Below, one piece after another: positions 8,959 through 17,475 of a stretch of 64,000 nt of DNA; positions within the stretch are counted from its first letter, which is position 1; every line of letters starts with the position of its first letter. The notes under the pieces are model-generated. The model did not search any database and had not been told where the DNA came from. It was given only the letters and a program-made list of their open reading frames with translations. The stretch is from CALNXN01 sp942490645 (GTDB lineage: Bacteria; Pseudomonadota; Alphaproteobacteria; Rhodobacterales; Rhodobacteraceae): assembly GCA_942490645.1 (NCBI GenBank), contig CALNXN010000006.1, positions 186,001-250,000 of the forward strand. Direction: 5' to 3'. The translations under genes and the position numbers were made by a program.

Positions 8959-8976
8959 ATCTTGTCCTTCCCGCGC

Positions 8977-9540
8977 TTATGAATTGAAGGGCATGTTGAA
9001 GGCTTTCAACAGGCTCTTTGCTTCAGCGTCGGTCTGCGCCGTTGTGGCGATCACGATGTCCATTCCCCAGTTTTCATCGATTTTATCGAAATCGATTTCG
9101 GGGAACACGAGGTGCTCTTTGAGGCCCATGGCATAGTTGCCACGCCCATCAAAAGACTTGCCCGACACGCCGCGGAAGTCGCGGACACGGGGCAAAGCAA
9201 TCGTGATCAGACGGTCGAGAAATTCATACATGCGGTCGCCGCGCAGGGTGACTTTCGCCCCCATCGGCATATCCTCACGCACCCGGAAACCCGCGATGGA
9301 TTTCTTGGCGATCGTGGTCAGCGCCTTCTGGCCTGCGATCAGCGTCAGGTCTTCCTGGGCTGACTTGGCTTTCTTGCTGTCACGGACAGCTTCGGCACCG
9401 CACCCGATGTTCAGGACGATCTTGTCCAGACGCGGGATCTGCATGTCGTTCTTGTAGCCGAACTCTTCTTTCATCGCAGCGCGAATGGTGTCGGCATAAA
9501 CGGTCTTGAGGCGGGGTGTGTAGGTTGCGGAATCAAGCAT
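8977..9540 (-). CDS. rplE: 50S ribosomal protein L5
   Basis: 187 residues. 5S rRNA-binding protein. Conserved segments include PRLDKIVLNIG near residue 40 and the C-terminal GMDIVIATTAQTDAEAKSLL. The start overlaps the end of rplX by 8 bp, suggesting coupled translation. Confidence 0.98.
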   Translation of the reverse strand: MLDSATYTPRLKTVYADTIRAAMKEEFGYKNDMQIPRLDKIVLNIGCGAEAVRDSKKAKSAQEDLTLIAGQKALTTIAKKSIAGFRVREDMPMGAKVTLRGDRMYEFLDRLITIALPRVRDFRGVSGKSFDGRGNYAMGLKEHLVFPEIDFDKIDENWGMDIVIATTAQTDAEAKSLLKAFNMPFNS

Positions 9541-9844
9541 CGATCACGTCCCCTGTTGTCTTGGCAAAACGCACCTTCTTGTCGCCTTCGATCTTGAAGC
9601 CGACGCGTGTTGCTTTGCCGTTCTTGTCAACAATCGCCAGATTGCTCAGATCAACCGGCATCGCCTTGGGGATGCGGCCACCCTGATCGGTTTGGGATTG
9701 ACGGGTTGCACGGATGGCGATGTTCACGCCGTCCACGATGGCCTTGCCGGATTTGGGGTCGACGGACGTGATGTTGCCCGTCTTGCCTTTGTCCTTGCCG
9801 GCCAGAACGATGACCTTGTCACCTTTGCGAAGTTTGGCAGCCAT
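9533..9844 (-). CDS. rplX: 50S ribosomal protein L24
   Basis: 103 residues. The KOW motif KGDKVIVLAGKDKGKTG lies at residues 7-23. An assembly initiator of the 50S subunit. Its start shares one base with the rplN stop. Confidence 0.98.
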   Translation of the reverse strand: MAAKLRKGDKVIVLAGKDKGKTGNITSVDPKSGKAIVDGVNIAIRATRQSQTDQGGRIPKAMPVDLSNLAIVDKNGKATRVGFKIEGDKKVRFAKTTGDVIDA

Positions 9845-10212
9845 TACAGCACCTCCGGCGCAAGAGAGATGATTTTCATGAAGTTTTTCGCGCGCAACTC
9901 ACGCACAACCGGGCCAAAGATACGTGTACCGATCGGCTCGTTGTTGTTGTTGAGAATAACGGCTGCATTGCGATCAAAGCGGATCGCGGTGCCGTCGTCG
10001 CGGCGGACTTCCTTGGCGGTGCGAACAACAACGGCCTTACGGACGTCGCCCTTTTTCACACGACCGCGTGGGATGGCTTCCTTGACCGACACGACAATGA
10101 TGTCGCCGACGGACGCGTATTTACGCTTGGAACCACCCAGAACCTTGATGCACTGAACACGGCGTGCGCCGCTGTTGTCAGCAACATCCAGGTTGGTCTG
10201 CATCTGGATCAT
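9844..10212 (-). CDS. rplN: 50S ribosomal protein L14
   Basis: 122 residues, starting MIQMQTNLDVADNSGARR, the standard L14 start. L14 contributes to an intersubunit bridge. There is a 69-bp gap to rpsQ. Confidence 0.98.
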   Translation of the reverse strand: MIQMQTNLDVADNSGARRVQCIKVLGGSKRKYASVGDIIVVSVKEAIPRGRVKKGDVRKAVVVRTAKEVRRDDGTAIRFDRNAAVILNNNNEPIGTRIFGPVVRELRAKNFMKIISLAPEVL

Positions 10213-10281
10213 TTGGTTTCTCCCGACCTTTAGGGGGCGATGCGTGCCTGATCCCTAGGGTTTCGATTAAGCAGGGGTGCT

Positions 10282-10521
10282 TTAGGCCTCAGCGGCTTCC
10301 AGCACTTCCCAACGTTTGGTTTTGGATCGTGGTGCACATTCAATGATGCGGACCATGTCGCCCACTTTGAATGTGTTGTTCTCATCGTGCGCCCGGTATT
10401 TCTTGGACTTACGAATGGTCTTTTTCAGAACCGGGTGCGTAAAGCGGCGCTCGACGGACACGGTTACTGTTTGTGCGTTGGCATCAGATGTCACGGTGCC
10501 GGAGAGGATTCGTTTAGGCAT
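10282..10521 (-). CDS. rpsQ: 30S ribosomal protein S17
   Basis: 79 residues, starting MPKRILSGTVTSDANAQ. OB-fold primary 16S rRNA binder. Conserved RRFTHPVLKKTIRKSKKY segment. Starts 12 bp after rpmC. Confidence 0.98.
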   Translation of the reverse strand: MPKRILSGTVTSDANAQTVTVSVERRFTHPVLKKTIRKSKKYRAHDENNTFKVGDMVRIIECAPRSKTKRWEVLEAAEA

Positions 10522-10533
10522 ATCTCAGGCTCC

Positions 10534-10740
10534 TTATTCTGTCGCCGCGGCCGCAGCCGCTTTTTGGTTCAGGATGGTTTTGACACGGGCCGCATCGCGG
10601 CGTGCCTTGCGGATCTGAGCCGCATTCTCCAACTGGCCCGTCGCTTGTTGAAAGCGCAGGTTGAAGGATGTTTTTTTCAGGTTGGCCAGCTCTTCACGAA
10701 GCTGGTCAGGGGTCTTGTCGTGCAATTCCTTGGCGTTCAT
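10534..10740 (-). CDS. rpmC: 50S ribosomal protein L29
   Basis: 68 residues from MNAKELHDKTPDQL; the frame extends upstream, but the region beyond this ATG is the promoter-leader. Contains the L29 helical-hairpin pattern (LREELANLKKTSFNLRFQ). First gene of an eleven-gene module. rplP normally lies directly upstream, but here about 2.9 kb and four other genes separate them. Confidence 0.96.
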   Translation of the reverse strand: MNAKELHDKTPDQLREELANLKKTSFNLRFQQATGQLENAAQIRKARRDAARVKTILNQKAAAAAATE

Positions 10741-11233
10741 CGCCTTTTTCCTTTCAACATCACGGGCAGGCCGCAAAAAATGCGTCACCCTGATTCCCGT
10801 GGAGTCCATGATGAAGGGGCCGTATAGGCCCGCTGGTCTGCTATGGCAAGCCCTTTCGTGTGCAACAAAAGGCGCGGCTCAAGAGCGGTTTTCAGCACCA
10901 TTGATCCGCCACCGTCCTGCGGTCGGCCCCCGACGCTTTGCCTTTGGGTCTTTGCGCGCGAATTGCGGACCTGCGGAACGGATGATGCTTGCCAAAACTC
11001 GTGGTCGTCAATCAAACGCCACCCCGCCTTTGAACGCAATACTGGTATCAAGAGCAGGCGCGCGTTTGCCGGACCGTCCTTCAATATCGTTAAAGAACCT
11101 GCTGATACAAAGCGATTTCAACGATCATGCTTGATTTATCCTCTAATAATCAGCACCTTCACTGAAATCGCTCTACAAGCTCTTTCGTTTTCCGAAACTC
11201 TGGAACGTGCGACCCGCCATAGGCCAATCGTTA
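10741..11233. other. Spacer between rpmC and the NTF2-like gene
   Basis: 493 bp without a supported gene. It contains the rpmC promoter (10,821-10,849) close to rpmC. The remainder presumably holds control sequences for the divergent gene at 11,234. Small open frames show no family character. Confidence 0.55.
10821..10849 (-). promoter_or_regulatory. sigma70-type promoter for rpmC...rpmD
   Basis: Minus strand TTGCCA (10,844-10,849), 17 bp, TATACG (10,821-10,826), about 80 bp before rpmC. The -10 with its C-C-TATACG flank is shared with the rplO and rpsL promoters. Confidence 0.65.
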
Positions 11234-11689
11234 ATGAATGAATTCCCGGAAGACGTAAAAGACATTTGCGAAGACATGCTTGCCCGTACGGGCGCTGCGA
11301 TCATGTCGGGGGATTTTCACAGCTTCCTGTCGTGTTTTCATCTGCCGCAAAAGATGGAGACGTTTTCCGGCTACCGGATGATCGAAACCGCTGATGATCT
11401 GCGTGCCGTTTTTGACGGCGTGCGAAAATACATGCGAGACAAGGGGATCACGCGCATGGTGCGGCGCAACATCAATGCCAATTTCCAAGACGCGGATACA
11501 ATCGTGGCCATGCACGAAACCCGCATGCTGCGCGGCACCTTCCTTGCTCAGCCGACTTACCCCTCGTTTTCAGTACTGCGTCGCATGAATGGTGTCTGGA
11601 AACTCACCGACACGATCTATGCGATCAAAGACAGCGCAGAGCACGAAGCGGCACTTACGCGGTCCAAGCGGCCCGACACGAGCCAGTGA
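11234..11689 (+). CDS. NTF2-like / SnoaL-type hypothetical protein
   Basis: 151 residues from ATG 11,234; a GTG at 11,207 in frame is an alternative, and neither has a strong ribosome-binding site. A helix-rich N-terminus (YIC-like EDVKDICEDMLARTGAAIMSGDFHSFL) is followed by strands, as in small cone-shaped NTF2-like proteins that often bind small ligands or act as dimerising accessories. The family assignment rests on overall pattern only. No signal peptide. Opposite in strand to rpmC. Confidence 0.6.
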   Translation: MNEFPEDVKDICEDMLARTGAAIMSGDFHSFLSCFHLPQKMETFSGYRMIETADDLRAVFDGVRKYMRDKGITRMVRRNINANFQDADTIVAMHETRMLRGTFLAQPTYPSFSVLRRMNGVWKLTDTIYAIKDSAEHEAALTRSKRPDTSQ

Positions 11690-11839
11690 TCCGCCTCCGT
11701 ATTTTGCGTCGGGCGACAGTTTTAGACAGTGAAATCGATCTCTAGAAACACCAAATAAGCCGCTGTACTCTGGCGGCTGTCGGCCAACGCACACTTGCTG
11801 TCCCTTAACACCACCCGGCACCTTCGCTAAGACAGGCAT

Positions 11840-12460
11840 ATGGCCAATATAGAATCTCTTTTCGTCACCCGCCTTTACCGTGCGCATCTCTCCGAGCACG
11901 GCAAACCTGTTGATACGTCCGAACTGGAAGCCTCATGCTGGTCCATCGCCGAAGATGACGAGGCGGGTCAGGACTGGTGCGAAGAGAACGGGTATCCGGG
12001 CTACACCTCTTATGCATCCCTGACCGACCTGCCCTACCGGTTCCCGGTCTTCAAAGATCTCGTCAAAGCCCTGGACAAGCATGTCAAAGCCTTTGCAAAG
12101 GATCTGGAGTTCAATCTGGATGGCCGCAAACTCAAGCTCGAAGACATCTGGATCAACATCCTTCCGCCCGGCGGCATCCACACAGGGCATATTCATCCCC
12201 ATTCGGTCATCTCGGGAACGACCTATGTCGCCCTGCCCGACGGGTCCGCATCGATCAAATTCGAAGACCCCCGCCTGGCCATGATGATGGCAGCGCCCGC
12301 GCGGATGAAAGACGCCCGCGCGGAACTGCGCACGTTCAACTACGTCGCGCCCGAGGTGGGTGATGTACTGCTCTGGGAAAGCTGGCTCAGGCACGAAGTC
12401 CCGCTCAACATGGCGGATGAAGAGCGGGTGTCGGTGAGCTTTAATTACGGGTGGGGCTGA
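11840..12460 (+). CDS. Putative 2OG-Fe(II) oxygenase (TIGR02466 family)
   Basis: 206 residues. The core reads WINILPPGGIHTGHIHPHS with an H-x-H type metal site, followed by SGTTYV, FEDPR, and a C-terminal WESWLRHEVPLN plus ERVSVSFNY. The distal His and Arg match iron- and 2-oxoglutarate-binding residues of the dioxygenase fold. TIGR02466 proteins are widespread in marine alphaproteobacteria and cyanophages; their substrate is not known. Confidence 0.85.
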   Translation: MANIESLFVTRLYRAHLSEHGKPVDTSELEASCWSIAEDDEAGQDWCEENGYPGYTSYASLTDLPYRFPVFKDLVKALDKHVKAFAKDLEFNLDGRKLKLEDIWINILPPGGIHTGHIHPHSVISGTTYVALPDGSASIKFEDPRLAMMMAAPARMKDARAELRTFNYVAPEVGDVLLWESWLRHEVPLNMADEERVSVSFNYGWG

Positions 12461-12492
12461 AGGTCTCGTTTGCGGACGAAGTGACCTAAACC

Positions 12493-12882
12493 TCACTCGA
12501 CGCGGGCGAACTCCCGCATGGTCAATCCGACCACTGTCTTGAATTGCGTGGGTCGAGGTTCGCCTTCATCCGCTGCAATAAATCGAAACGTGTCGTCAGT
12601 CAGTTCATAAATTGCCGGAAGCTCTTTCCCTGCATCTTCGCCAATCGAATCCACCCATGTGATCGCCTTGGGGGTCGTGCTTGCATCCAGCTCGAATGTC
12701 CCCATCAAGAGCAAACGGTTATCAGGCGTTACCACCTTGAACTCGTTGCCCATGAAGATGCAAACAGCGCCCGGTGCTGTATGCTCGTCGTCAGGCGGTT
12801 CAACGATACCATCTGCTTCTATGTACGTCTGTGACCAAGTGCCTTGGAGAAGGTCAAAGTCAGGTCGGCCAACTGGAAGCAT
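12493..12882 (-). CDS. TIGR03067-like domain protein
   Basis: 129 residues from ATG 12,882, with AAAGAG five bases upstream; a GTG two codons further upstream is also open. The sequence LQGTWSQTYIEADG near the start, GTFELDASTTPKAITW in the middle and IYELTDDTFRFI toward the end match the TIGR03067 pattern, a lipocalin-like domain frequent in Planctomycetes and of unknown role. No signal peptide is visible. Convergent with the oxygenase gene. Confidence 0.65.
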   Translation of the reverse strand: MLPVGRPDFDLLQGTWSQTYIEADGIVEPPDDEHTAPGAVCIFMGNEFKVVTPDNRLLLMGTFELDASTTPKAITWVDSIGEDAGKELPAIYELTDDTFRFIAADEGEPRPTQFKTVVGLTMREFARVE

Positions 12883-13059
12883 GGTCACTCTTTCATAGCA
12901 ATCTGCGGCACGTCGGCATTTTGGAGCGCGGCTGGGCGAATGTCGTCAACGGCCTTAAACCAGACACCCTTTAGCCCCATGAACTCCCGCCAACCTCAGG
13001 CCATGATCCAGTCATCTAACCTGTGAAACCGCTGTCAGATTGACCTTGCGCTCAAATGA

Positions 13060-13383
13060 TCAGGAATCGCGGAAGTGATCCTCGGCATCGGTGACGTCAA
13101 CGCCCAAGGCTTCCAGCCCGGCCTCCAGATGATCTGGCAGTTCTGGCATCCCCGACAGGTAGTTGGCAGTGGGTGCTGTCGCTTCGGCCTTTGCTGTGGC
13201 CAGAGCTTCGTCCCAATCGTCGGCCTCGAAACTGTCGCGCCCCACCCACATGATGGCAACAAGGTTGGCCGCTTCGTCCTCATTCAGATCCGAGACGTAA
13301 TCAAACAACTGATGGCTCTCTGGTCCATATTCGCGGGCGAGAAACACCACGCGGACCACTTTGTTTATACTGATGTCGGGCAC
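13060..13383 (-). CDS. DUF3775 domain protein
   Basis: 107 residues from GTG 13,383, chosen because GAGAGG lies 7 bases upstream; an ATG at 13,425 is in frame but has no such site. The pattern SINKVVRVVFLAREYG, then LNEDEAANLVAIMWVGRDSF, DDWDEALATA and ANYLSGMPELPDHLEAGLE is that of DUF3775, a small acidic protein family of alphaproteobacteria with no known function. Confidence 0.7.
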   Translation of the reverse strand: MPDISINKVVRVVFLAREYGPESHQLFDYVSDLNEDEAANLVAIMWVGRDSFEADDWDEALATAKAEATAPTANYLSGMPELPDHLEAGLEALGVDVTDAEDHFRDS

Positions 13384-13520
13384 TGTGGCACCTCTCGATT
13401 CTGGATCCAAGCTTGTACCAACCAACAGGGGAAAACCCGCGTTGGCAAGACCGACCGGGATCAGATTGCACGTCCGGTGACCTGTATCCCACTAAAATAG
13501 CACGAGTTCACATAGCAAAA

Positions 13521-13546
13521 ACCCCCGCCGATTGCTCAGCGGGGGT
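13521..13546 (-). terminator. Intrinsic terminator after rplP
   Basis: Stem ACCCCCGC/GCGGGGGT with a 10-base loop. On the minus strand the tail is TTTTTGC. It lies 85 bp after the rplP stop and closes the rplB...rplP module. Confidence 0.8.
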
Positions 13547-13630
13547 TCTTTAATTCTACCGGGTGACGCTCTCATCGCCTTTCTGCGAAAGACGACTGCC
13601 GCGCACATCGCCCCTTTCGGGGCAACGGGC

Positions 13631-14044
13631 TTACCAGTCCTCGCGGACCACGACCCGTGTTTTGATCGGCAGTTTCATCGCAGCAAGGCGCAGGGCCTCG
13701 CGGGCAACGTCATCACCAACGCCATCAATCTCGAACATGATGCGACCGGGTTTGACCTTCGCTGCCCAACGGTCAACGGAGCCTTTACCCTTACCCATCC
13801 GTACTTCGATCGGTTTGGCTGTTACTGGCACATCAGGGAAGATGCGGATCCAGACGCGGCCTTGCCGTTTCATGTGGCGCGTCATCGCGCGGCGAGCCGC
13901 TTCGATTTGACGGGCTGTCACACGCTCAGGCTCGGTCGCCTTCAGTCCGTAGGTGCCGAAGTTCAGGTCAGACCCGCCCTTCGCCAGACCCTTGATGGAG
14001 CCTTTGAACTGTTTGCGGAATTTCGTACGCTTTGGCTGAAGCAT
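13631..14044 (-). CDS. rplP: 50S ribosomal protein L16
   Basis: 137 residues, starting MLQPKRTKFRKQFKG, the standard start. Conserved RQIEAARRAMTRHMKRQG and RMGKGKGSVDRW segments. L16 shapes the A site of the peptidyl transferase region. Last gene of its module, followed by a terminator rather than by rpmC as is usual. Confidence 0.98.
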   Translation of the reverse strand: MLQPKRTKFRKQFKGSIKGLAKGGSDLNFGTYGLKATEPERVTARQIEAARRAMTRHMKRQGRVWIRIFPDVPVTAKPIEVRMGKGKGSVDRWAAKVKPGRIMFEIDGVGDDVAREALRLAAMKLPIKTRVVVREDW

Positions 14045-14057
14045 TTATCTGTCCCCC

Positions 14058-14765
14058 TTAGCGCCGACCGCCTGCACCGCGAGGTGCTGGGCCGTCCTGG
14101 AGTTCCTGTGCTTTACGGTCACGCGCGGCTGGATCGTGCTCCATGATCTCACCTTTGAAGATCCAGGTCTTGATCCCGATGATGCCATAGGCAGTCGTCG
14201 CTTCCACGTGTGCGTAATCGATGTCGGCCCGCAGTGTGTGCAAGGGCACGCGACCTTCACGGTACCATTCGGTCCGCGCGATCTCCGCGCCGCCCAAACG
14301 ACCCGCAACGTTCACACGGATGCCAAGGGCCCCCATGCGCATCGCGTTCTGCACCGCACGTTTCATGGCGCGGCGGAAAGACACCCGGCGCTCCAGCTGT
14401 TGTGCAATGCTTTCACCGACCAATGCCGCGTCCAGCTCGGGCTTGCGCACTTCAACGATGTTGAGGTGCAGCTCGCTGTCGGTCATCTTGGCAATCTTCT
14501 GGCGCAGACCTTCGATGTCTGCACCCTTCTTGCCGATGATAACACCGGGGCGGGCTGTGTGGATCGTGACGCGGCACTTCTTGTGCGGACGTTCGATGAT
14601 CACACGGGCTACGCCGGCCTGATGGCATTCTTTCTTGATGAAATCACGGATCGCGAGGTCTTCCAGCAGAAGATCACCGTAATCCTTGGTGTCGGCATAC
14701 CAGCGGCTGTCCCAGGTGCGGTTCACCTGCAGGCGCATGCCAATCGGATTGACTTTGTTACCCAT
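14058..14765 (-). CDS. rpsC: 30S ribosomal protein S3
   Basis: 235 residues. Starts MGNKVNPIGMRLQVNRTW and contains the KH-domain loop IIGKKGADIEGLR that binds RNA. The C-terminal tail is Arg/Gly rich. Its ATG shares one base with the rplV stop (TAATG). Confidence 0.98.
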   Translation of the reverse strand: MGNKVNPIGMRLQVNRTWDSRWYADTKDYGDLLLEDLAIRDFIKKECHQAGVARVIIERPHKKCRVTIHTARPGVIIGKKGADIEGLRQKIAKMTDSELHLNIVEVRKPELDAALVGESIAQQLERRVSFRRAMKRAVQNAMRMGALGIRVNVAGRLGGAEIARTEWYREGRVPLHTLRADIDYAHVEATTAYGIIGIKTWIFKGEIMEHDPAARDRKAQELQDGPAPRGAGGRR

Positions 14766-15145
14766 TAGGCTTGCTCCTCAACTTGGCGTACGACGATCGT
14801 GATTTCCGAAAACGGCTTGATGATTTTGCCGAAACGGCCACGTGCACGCGGGCGACCGCGCTTCATGGTCAGGTTTTTGCCGACATAGGCTTCGGCCACG
14901 ATCAGTTCGTCCACATCAAGATTGTGGTTGTTTTCGCCGTTCGCGATGGCCGACTGAAGGCACTTCTTCACGTCATGCGCGATCCGCTTTTTGGAGAACG
15001 TCAGGTCCGTCAGGGCCTTGTCCACCTTCTTGCCGCGGATCATCGCGGCCACCAGGTTCAGCTTCTGCGGGCTTGTGCGAAGCATGCGCAGTTTTGCCAT
15101 TGCTTCGTTGTCGGCCACGCGGCGGGGATTTTTATCCTTGCTCAT
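14765..15145 (-). CDS. rplV: 50S ribosomal protein L22
   Basis: 126 residues. The long beta-hairpin that lines the exit tunnel corresponds to KRGRPRARGRFGKI near the C-terminus. Starts 3 bp after rpsS. Confidence 0.98.
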   Translation of the reverse strand: MSKDKNPRRVADNEAMAKLRMLRTSPQKLNLVAAMIRGKKVDKALTDLTFSKKRIAHDVKKCLQSAIANGENNHNLDVDELIVAEAYVGKNLTMKRGRPRARGRFGKIIKPFSEITIVVRQVEEQA

Positions 15146-15148
15146 GGC

Positions 15149-15427
15149 TTACTTCCGCTTCGCTTTTTTGTCGGCGGCATGACCATAGTAGGTCCGCGTT
15201 GGCGAGTATTCACCAAACTTCTGACCGATCATGTCCTCGGACACGTTAACAGGAATGTGCTTCTGACCATTGTACACGCCAAACGTCAGGCCCACGAATT
15301 GGGGCAGGATCGTCGAGCGGCGCGACCAGATCTTGATCACTTCGTTGCGGCCGCTTTCGCGGGCTGCTTCGGCCTTTTTCAACACGTAAGAGTCGACAAA
15401 AGGACCTTTCCATACAGAGCGAGCCAT
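15149..15427 (-). CDS. rpsS: 30S ribosomal protein S19
   Basis: 92 residues, starting MARSVWKGPFVDSYVLKK; conserved RRSTILPQFVGLTFGVYNG centre. Forms a complex with S13 in the 30S head. Starts 3 bp after rplB. Confidence 0.98.
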   Translation of the reverse strand: MARSVWKGPFVDSYVLKKAEAARESGRNEVIKIWSRRSTILPQFVGLTFGVYNGQKHIPVNVSEDMIGQKFGEYSPTRTYYGHAADKKAKRK

Positions 15428-15430
15428 ATT

Positions 15431-16273
15431 TTAGCGCCCCTTCTTCTTGGCGTGCCGCGAGCGGACGATCAGCTTGCTGGACGCTTTGTTCTTGTTCCGG
15501 GTCCGCGCACCTTTGGTGGGCTTGCCCCATGGGGTCACCGGGTGACGGCCACCAGAGGTCCGACCTTCACCACCGCCGTGCGGGTGGTCGATCGGGTTCA
15601 TCACGACACCGCGCACCGACGGGCGGATGCCCTTGTGACGCATGCGGCCCGCTTTACCGTAGTTCTGGTTGGAGTTGTCGGGGTTGGACACGGCACCGAC
15701 GGTGGCCATGCATTCCTGACGCACCAGACGCAGCTCGCCCGAGCTCAGACGGATCTGAGCGTAGCCACCATCACGACCCACGAACTGGGCGTAGGTGCCC
15801 GCGGCGCGTGCGATCTGACCACCCTTGCCGGGCTTCATCTCGATGTTGTGGATGATCGTACCGATAGGCATGCCCGAGAACGGCATCGCGTTGCCCGGCT
15901 TGATGTCTGCCTTCTGGCTGGCGATCACGCTGTCCCCAACGGCCAGGCGCTGCGGCGCAAGGATATAGGCTTGCTCGCCGTCTTCGTATTTCACCAGCGC
16001 GATGAACGCGGTCCGGTTGGGGTCATATTCGATGCGTTCGACCGTGGCCGCGACATCCAATTTGTTCCGTTTGAAGTCAACGATCCGGTAGAGGCGCTTG
16101 GCCCCGCCGCCTTTACGGCGCATCGTGATCCGTCCGGTGTTGTTCCGTCCGCCATTCTTGGTCAAGCCTTCAGTGAGGGCTTTGACCGGGCGGCCTTTCC
16201 AGAGCTCCGAACGGTCGATCAGTACCAGCCCACGCTGGCCCGGCGTCGTCGGTTTATACGACTTGAGTGCCAT
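15431..16273 (-). CDS. rplB: 50S ribosomal protein L2
   Basis: 280 residues, starting MALKSYKPTTPGQRG. The C-terminal segment with MNPIDHPHGGGEGRTSGG contains the conserved His of the peptidyl transferase-proximal loop. First gene of the rplB-rpsS-rplV-rpsC-rplP module. rplW normally precedes it directly; here two membrane protein genes intervene. Confidence 0.98.
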   Translation of the reverse strand: MALKSYKPTTPGQRGLVLIDRSELWKGRPVKALTEGLTKNGGRNNTGRITMRRKGGGAKRLYRIVDFKRNKLDVAATVERIEYDPNRTAFIALVKYEDGEQAYILAPQRLAVGDSVIASQKADIKPGNAMPFSGMPIGTIIHNIEMKPGKGGQIARAAGTYAQFVGRDGGYAQIRLSSGELRLVRQECMATVGAVSNPDNSNQNYGKAGRMRHKGIRPSVRGVVMNPIDHPHGGGEGRTSGGRHPVTPWGKPTKGARTRNKNKASSKLIVRSRHAKKKGR

Positions 16274-16373
16274 GTTGTCTGTCTTCCGTTTTGCTTGTGC
16301 GGCAGGTTGCCCCGCCTATGGTATGAAGGCCCCCGTAGGTGCCCGATTTAGATGCCCTTGCGGACAACAACGA

Positions 16374-16395
16374 AGCCCCGGACGAATCCGGGGCT
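16374..16395 (-). terminator. Stem-loop upstream of rplB
   Basis: Perfect 9-bp stem AGCCCCGGA/TCCGGGGCT with a CGAA-type tetraloop. On the minus strand it is followed by TTCGTTGTTGT, a weak U-rich tail. It may terminate the gene at 16,534-17,109 or sit in the rplB leader; a TTGACC lies upstream at 16,432-16,437 but its -10 is poor. Confidence 0.45.
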
Positions 16396-16533
16396 GGGTC
16401 GATGGGTCCAACTATTAAAGATACATGGGTGGGTCAAGCGGTTCATACCCGGATCCATGCAAAAACTGGCAACCATCGCTATCCGCACAAGGGTCAATCA
16501 CAAACGGCTTGGACATCGGAGGGCGTAAGATTG

Positions 16534-17109
16534 CTATTTCTCACTCCATGACCTGCGTGGCCAAAGCAATTGGTCCGCATGAATGAGTTTCTCCGCGTTC
16601 CTGGGTCGGTTTTGGTAATTCTCTTGCATTCCGGCCAAATGCCCCCCGATCTTGTATAAGGCGGCTTCAAGTTGACTGGATATTTGTTCGGCGACCACTT
16701 TTGTACTCTGGTTCTTTTGGAGCAAATCTAAAGCCAAGTTCAATTCCGCCTCGCCATGTAGCAAATCACCACCCTCAGATGCGTCTTTCAGGTGATGAAT
16801 TGACTGTTCTAGACCATACAATAGCAGTGCCCGATCAGACTTGAGTTTGATTGCGGATTTGGTCCAGTGCAGATCATGTCCCAACCAAAACAGATTTGCA
16901 GGCTTGAGTTGCGACACCTGAAGTTCAGCATCCGTCTTTCCTTTGTTTTCTATGCTAAGCGGTCCGAGTTTTATCGTTCCTGCTGATCGAGCAAGCATGA
17001 AAACCAACAGCGGTCCGACAAGTGCGACAAAAGCCAACACGAAAACCACCAATGTCAGATTATCAACCGTGCATGGTTCTGAGAACACGACGCTGCAGAG
17101 TGTCTCCAT
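16534..17109 (-). CDS. Hypothetical single-span membrane protein
   Basis: 191 residues from METLCSVVFSEP; AGGGA lies seven bases before this ATG, which is preferred over the open frame to 17,142. One hydrophobic span at about residues 18-42 (LTLVVFVLAFVALVGPLLVFML) is followed by a cytoplasmic helical region. No family recognised. It sits between rplW and rplB on the same strand and appears to be an insertion in the S10 operon. Confidence 0.6.
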   Translation of the reverse strand: METLCSVVFSEPCTVDNLTLVVFVLAFVALVGPLLVFMLARSAGTIKLGPLSIENKGKTDAELQVSQLKPANLFWLGHDLHWTKSAIKLKSDRALLLYGLEQSIHHLKDASEGGDLLHGEAELNLALDLLQKNQSTKVVAEQISSQLEAALYKIGGHLAGMQENYQNRPRNAEKLIHADQLLWPRRSWSEK

Positions 17110-17475
17110 TGAGCAATCCCTTTTTGACAAATTCGCAGCCAAGCTTGGCAGCCTTCATTTAACACTCAAGATTTTGCGAGTAATTTCTCGAACCGGCAAG
17201 CCGGATTGCAAAATCATCCTGCAGGGAGATCACGCCCCGAAGCGTCTACCAGTTGCAAACTCTAGCTTGAACCTTGCCCTTCAATCCGCGCCACCTTCGC
17301 AGCCTGATGTCGTCATTCGATTGCTGACGTAACTTTCGGCCCAGCCACCCCTTTAGGCTGTATTGCATTCGAAAAAACACATCGAGCTTTGTTGCGTCGC
17401 CGACTGATCCACGAGGCTGCGGAAACGCCTCGCCTCGCATCCCAAACGCACAGCGCCGTCGTTGCGAAGCCTAAT
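17110..17475. other. Spacer between two hypothetical membrane protein genes
   Basis: 366 bp with no supported gene. Composition is less GC-rich than the neighbours. A segment near 17,375-17,480 resembles loosely the terminal bases of some insertion sequences (CTTTGTTGCG), but no transposase remnant or matching opposite end was seen. Confidence 0.4.

Noticed and set aside
16409..16437. rplB promoter (TTGACC with TAGTTG)
   Set aside because: The -10 matches poorly at all spacings from 15 to 18, so I did not list it as a feature.
17246..17440. Small minus-strand frame between the membrane protein genes
   Set aside because: 64 codons, no ribosome-binding site, no recognisable pattern.
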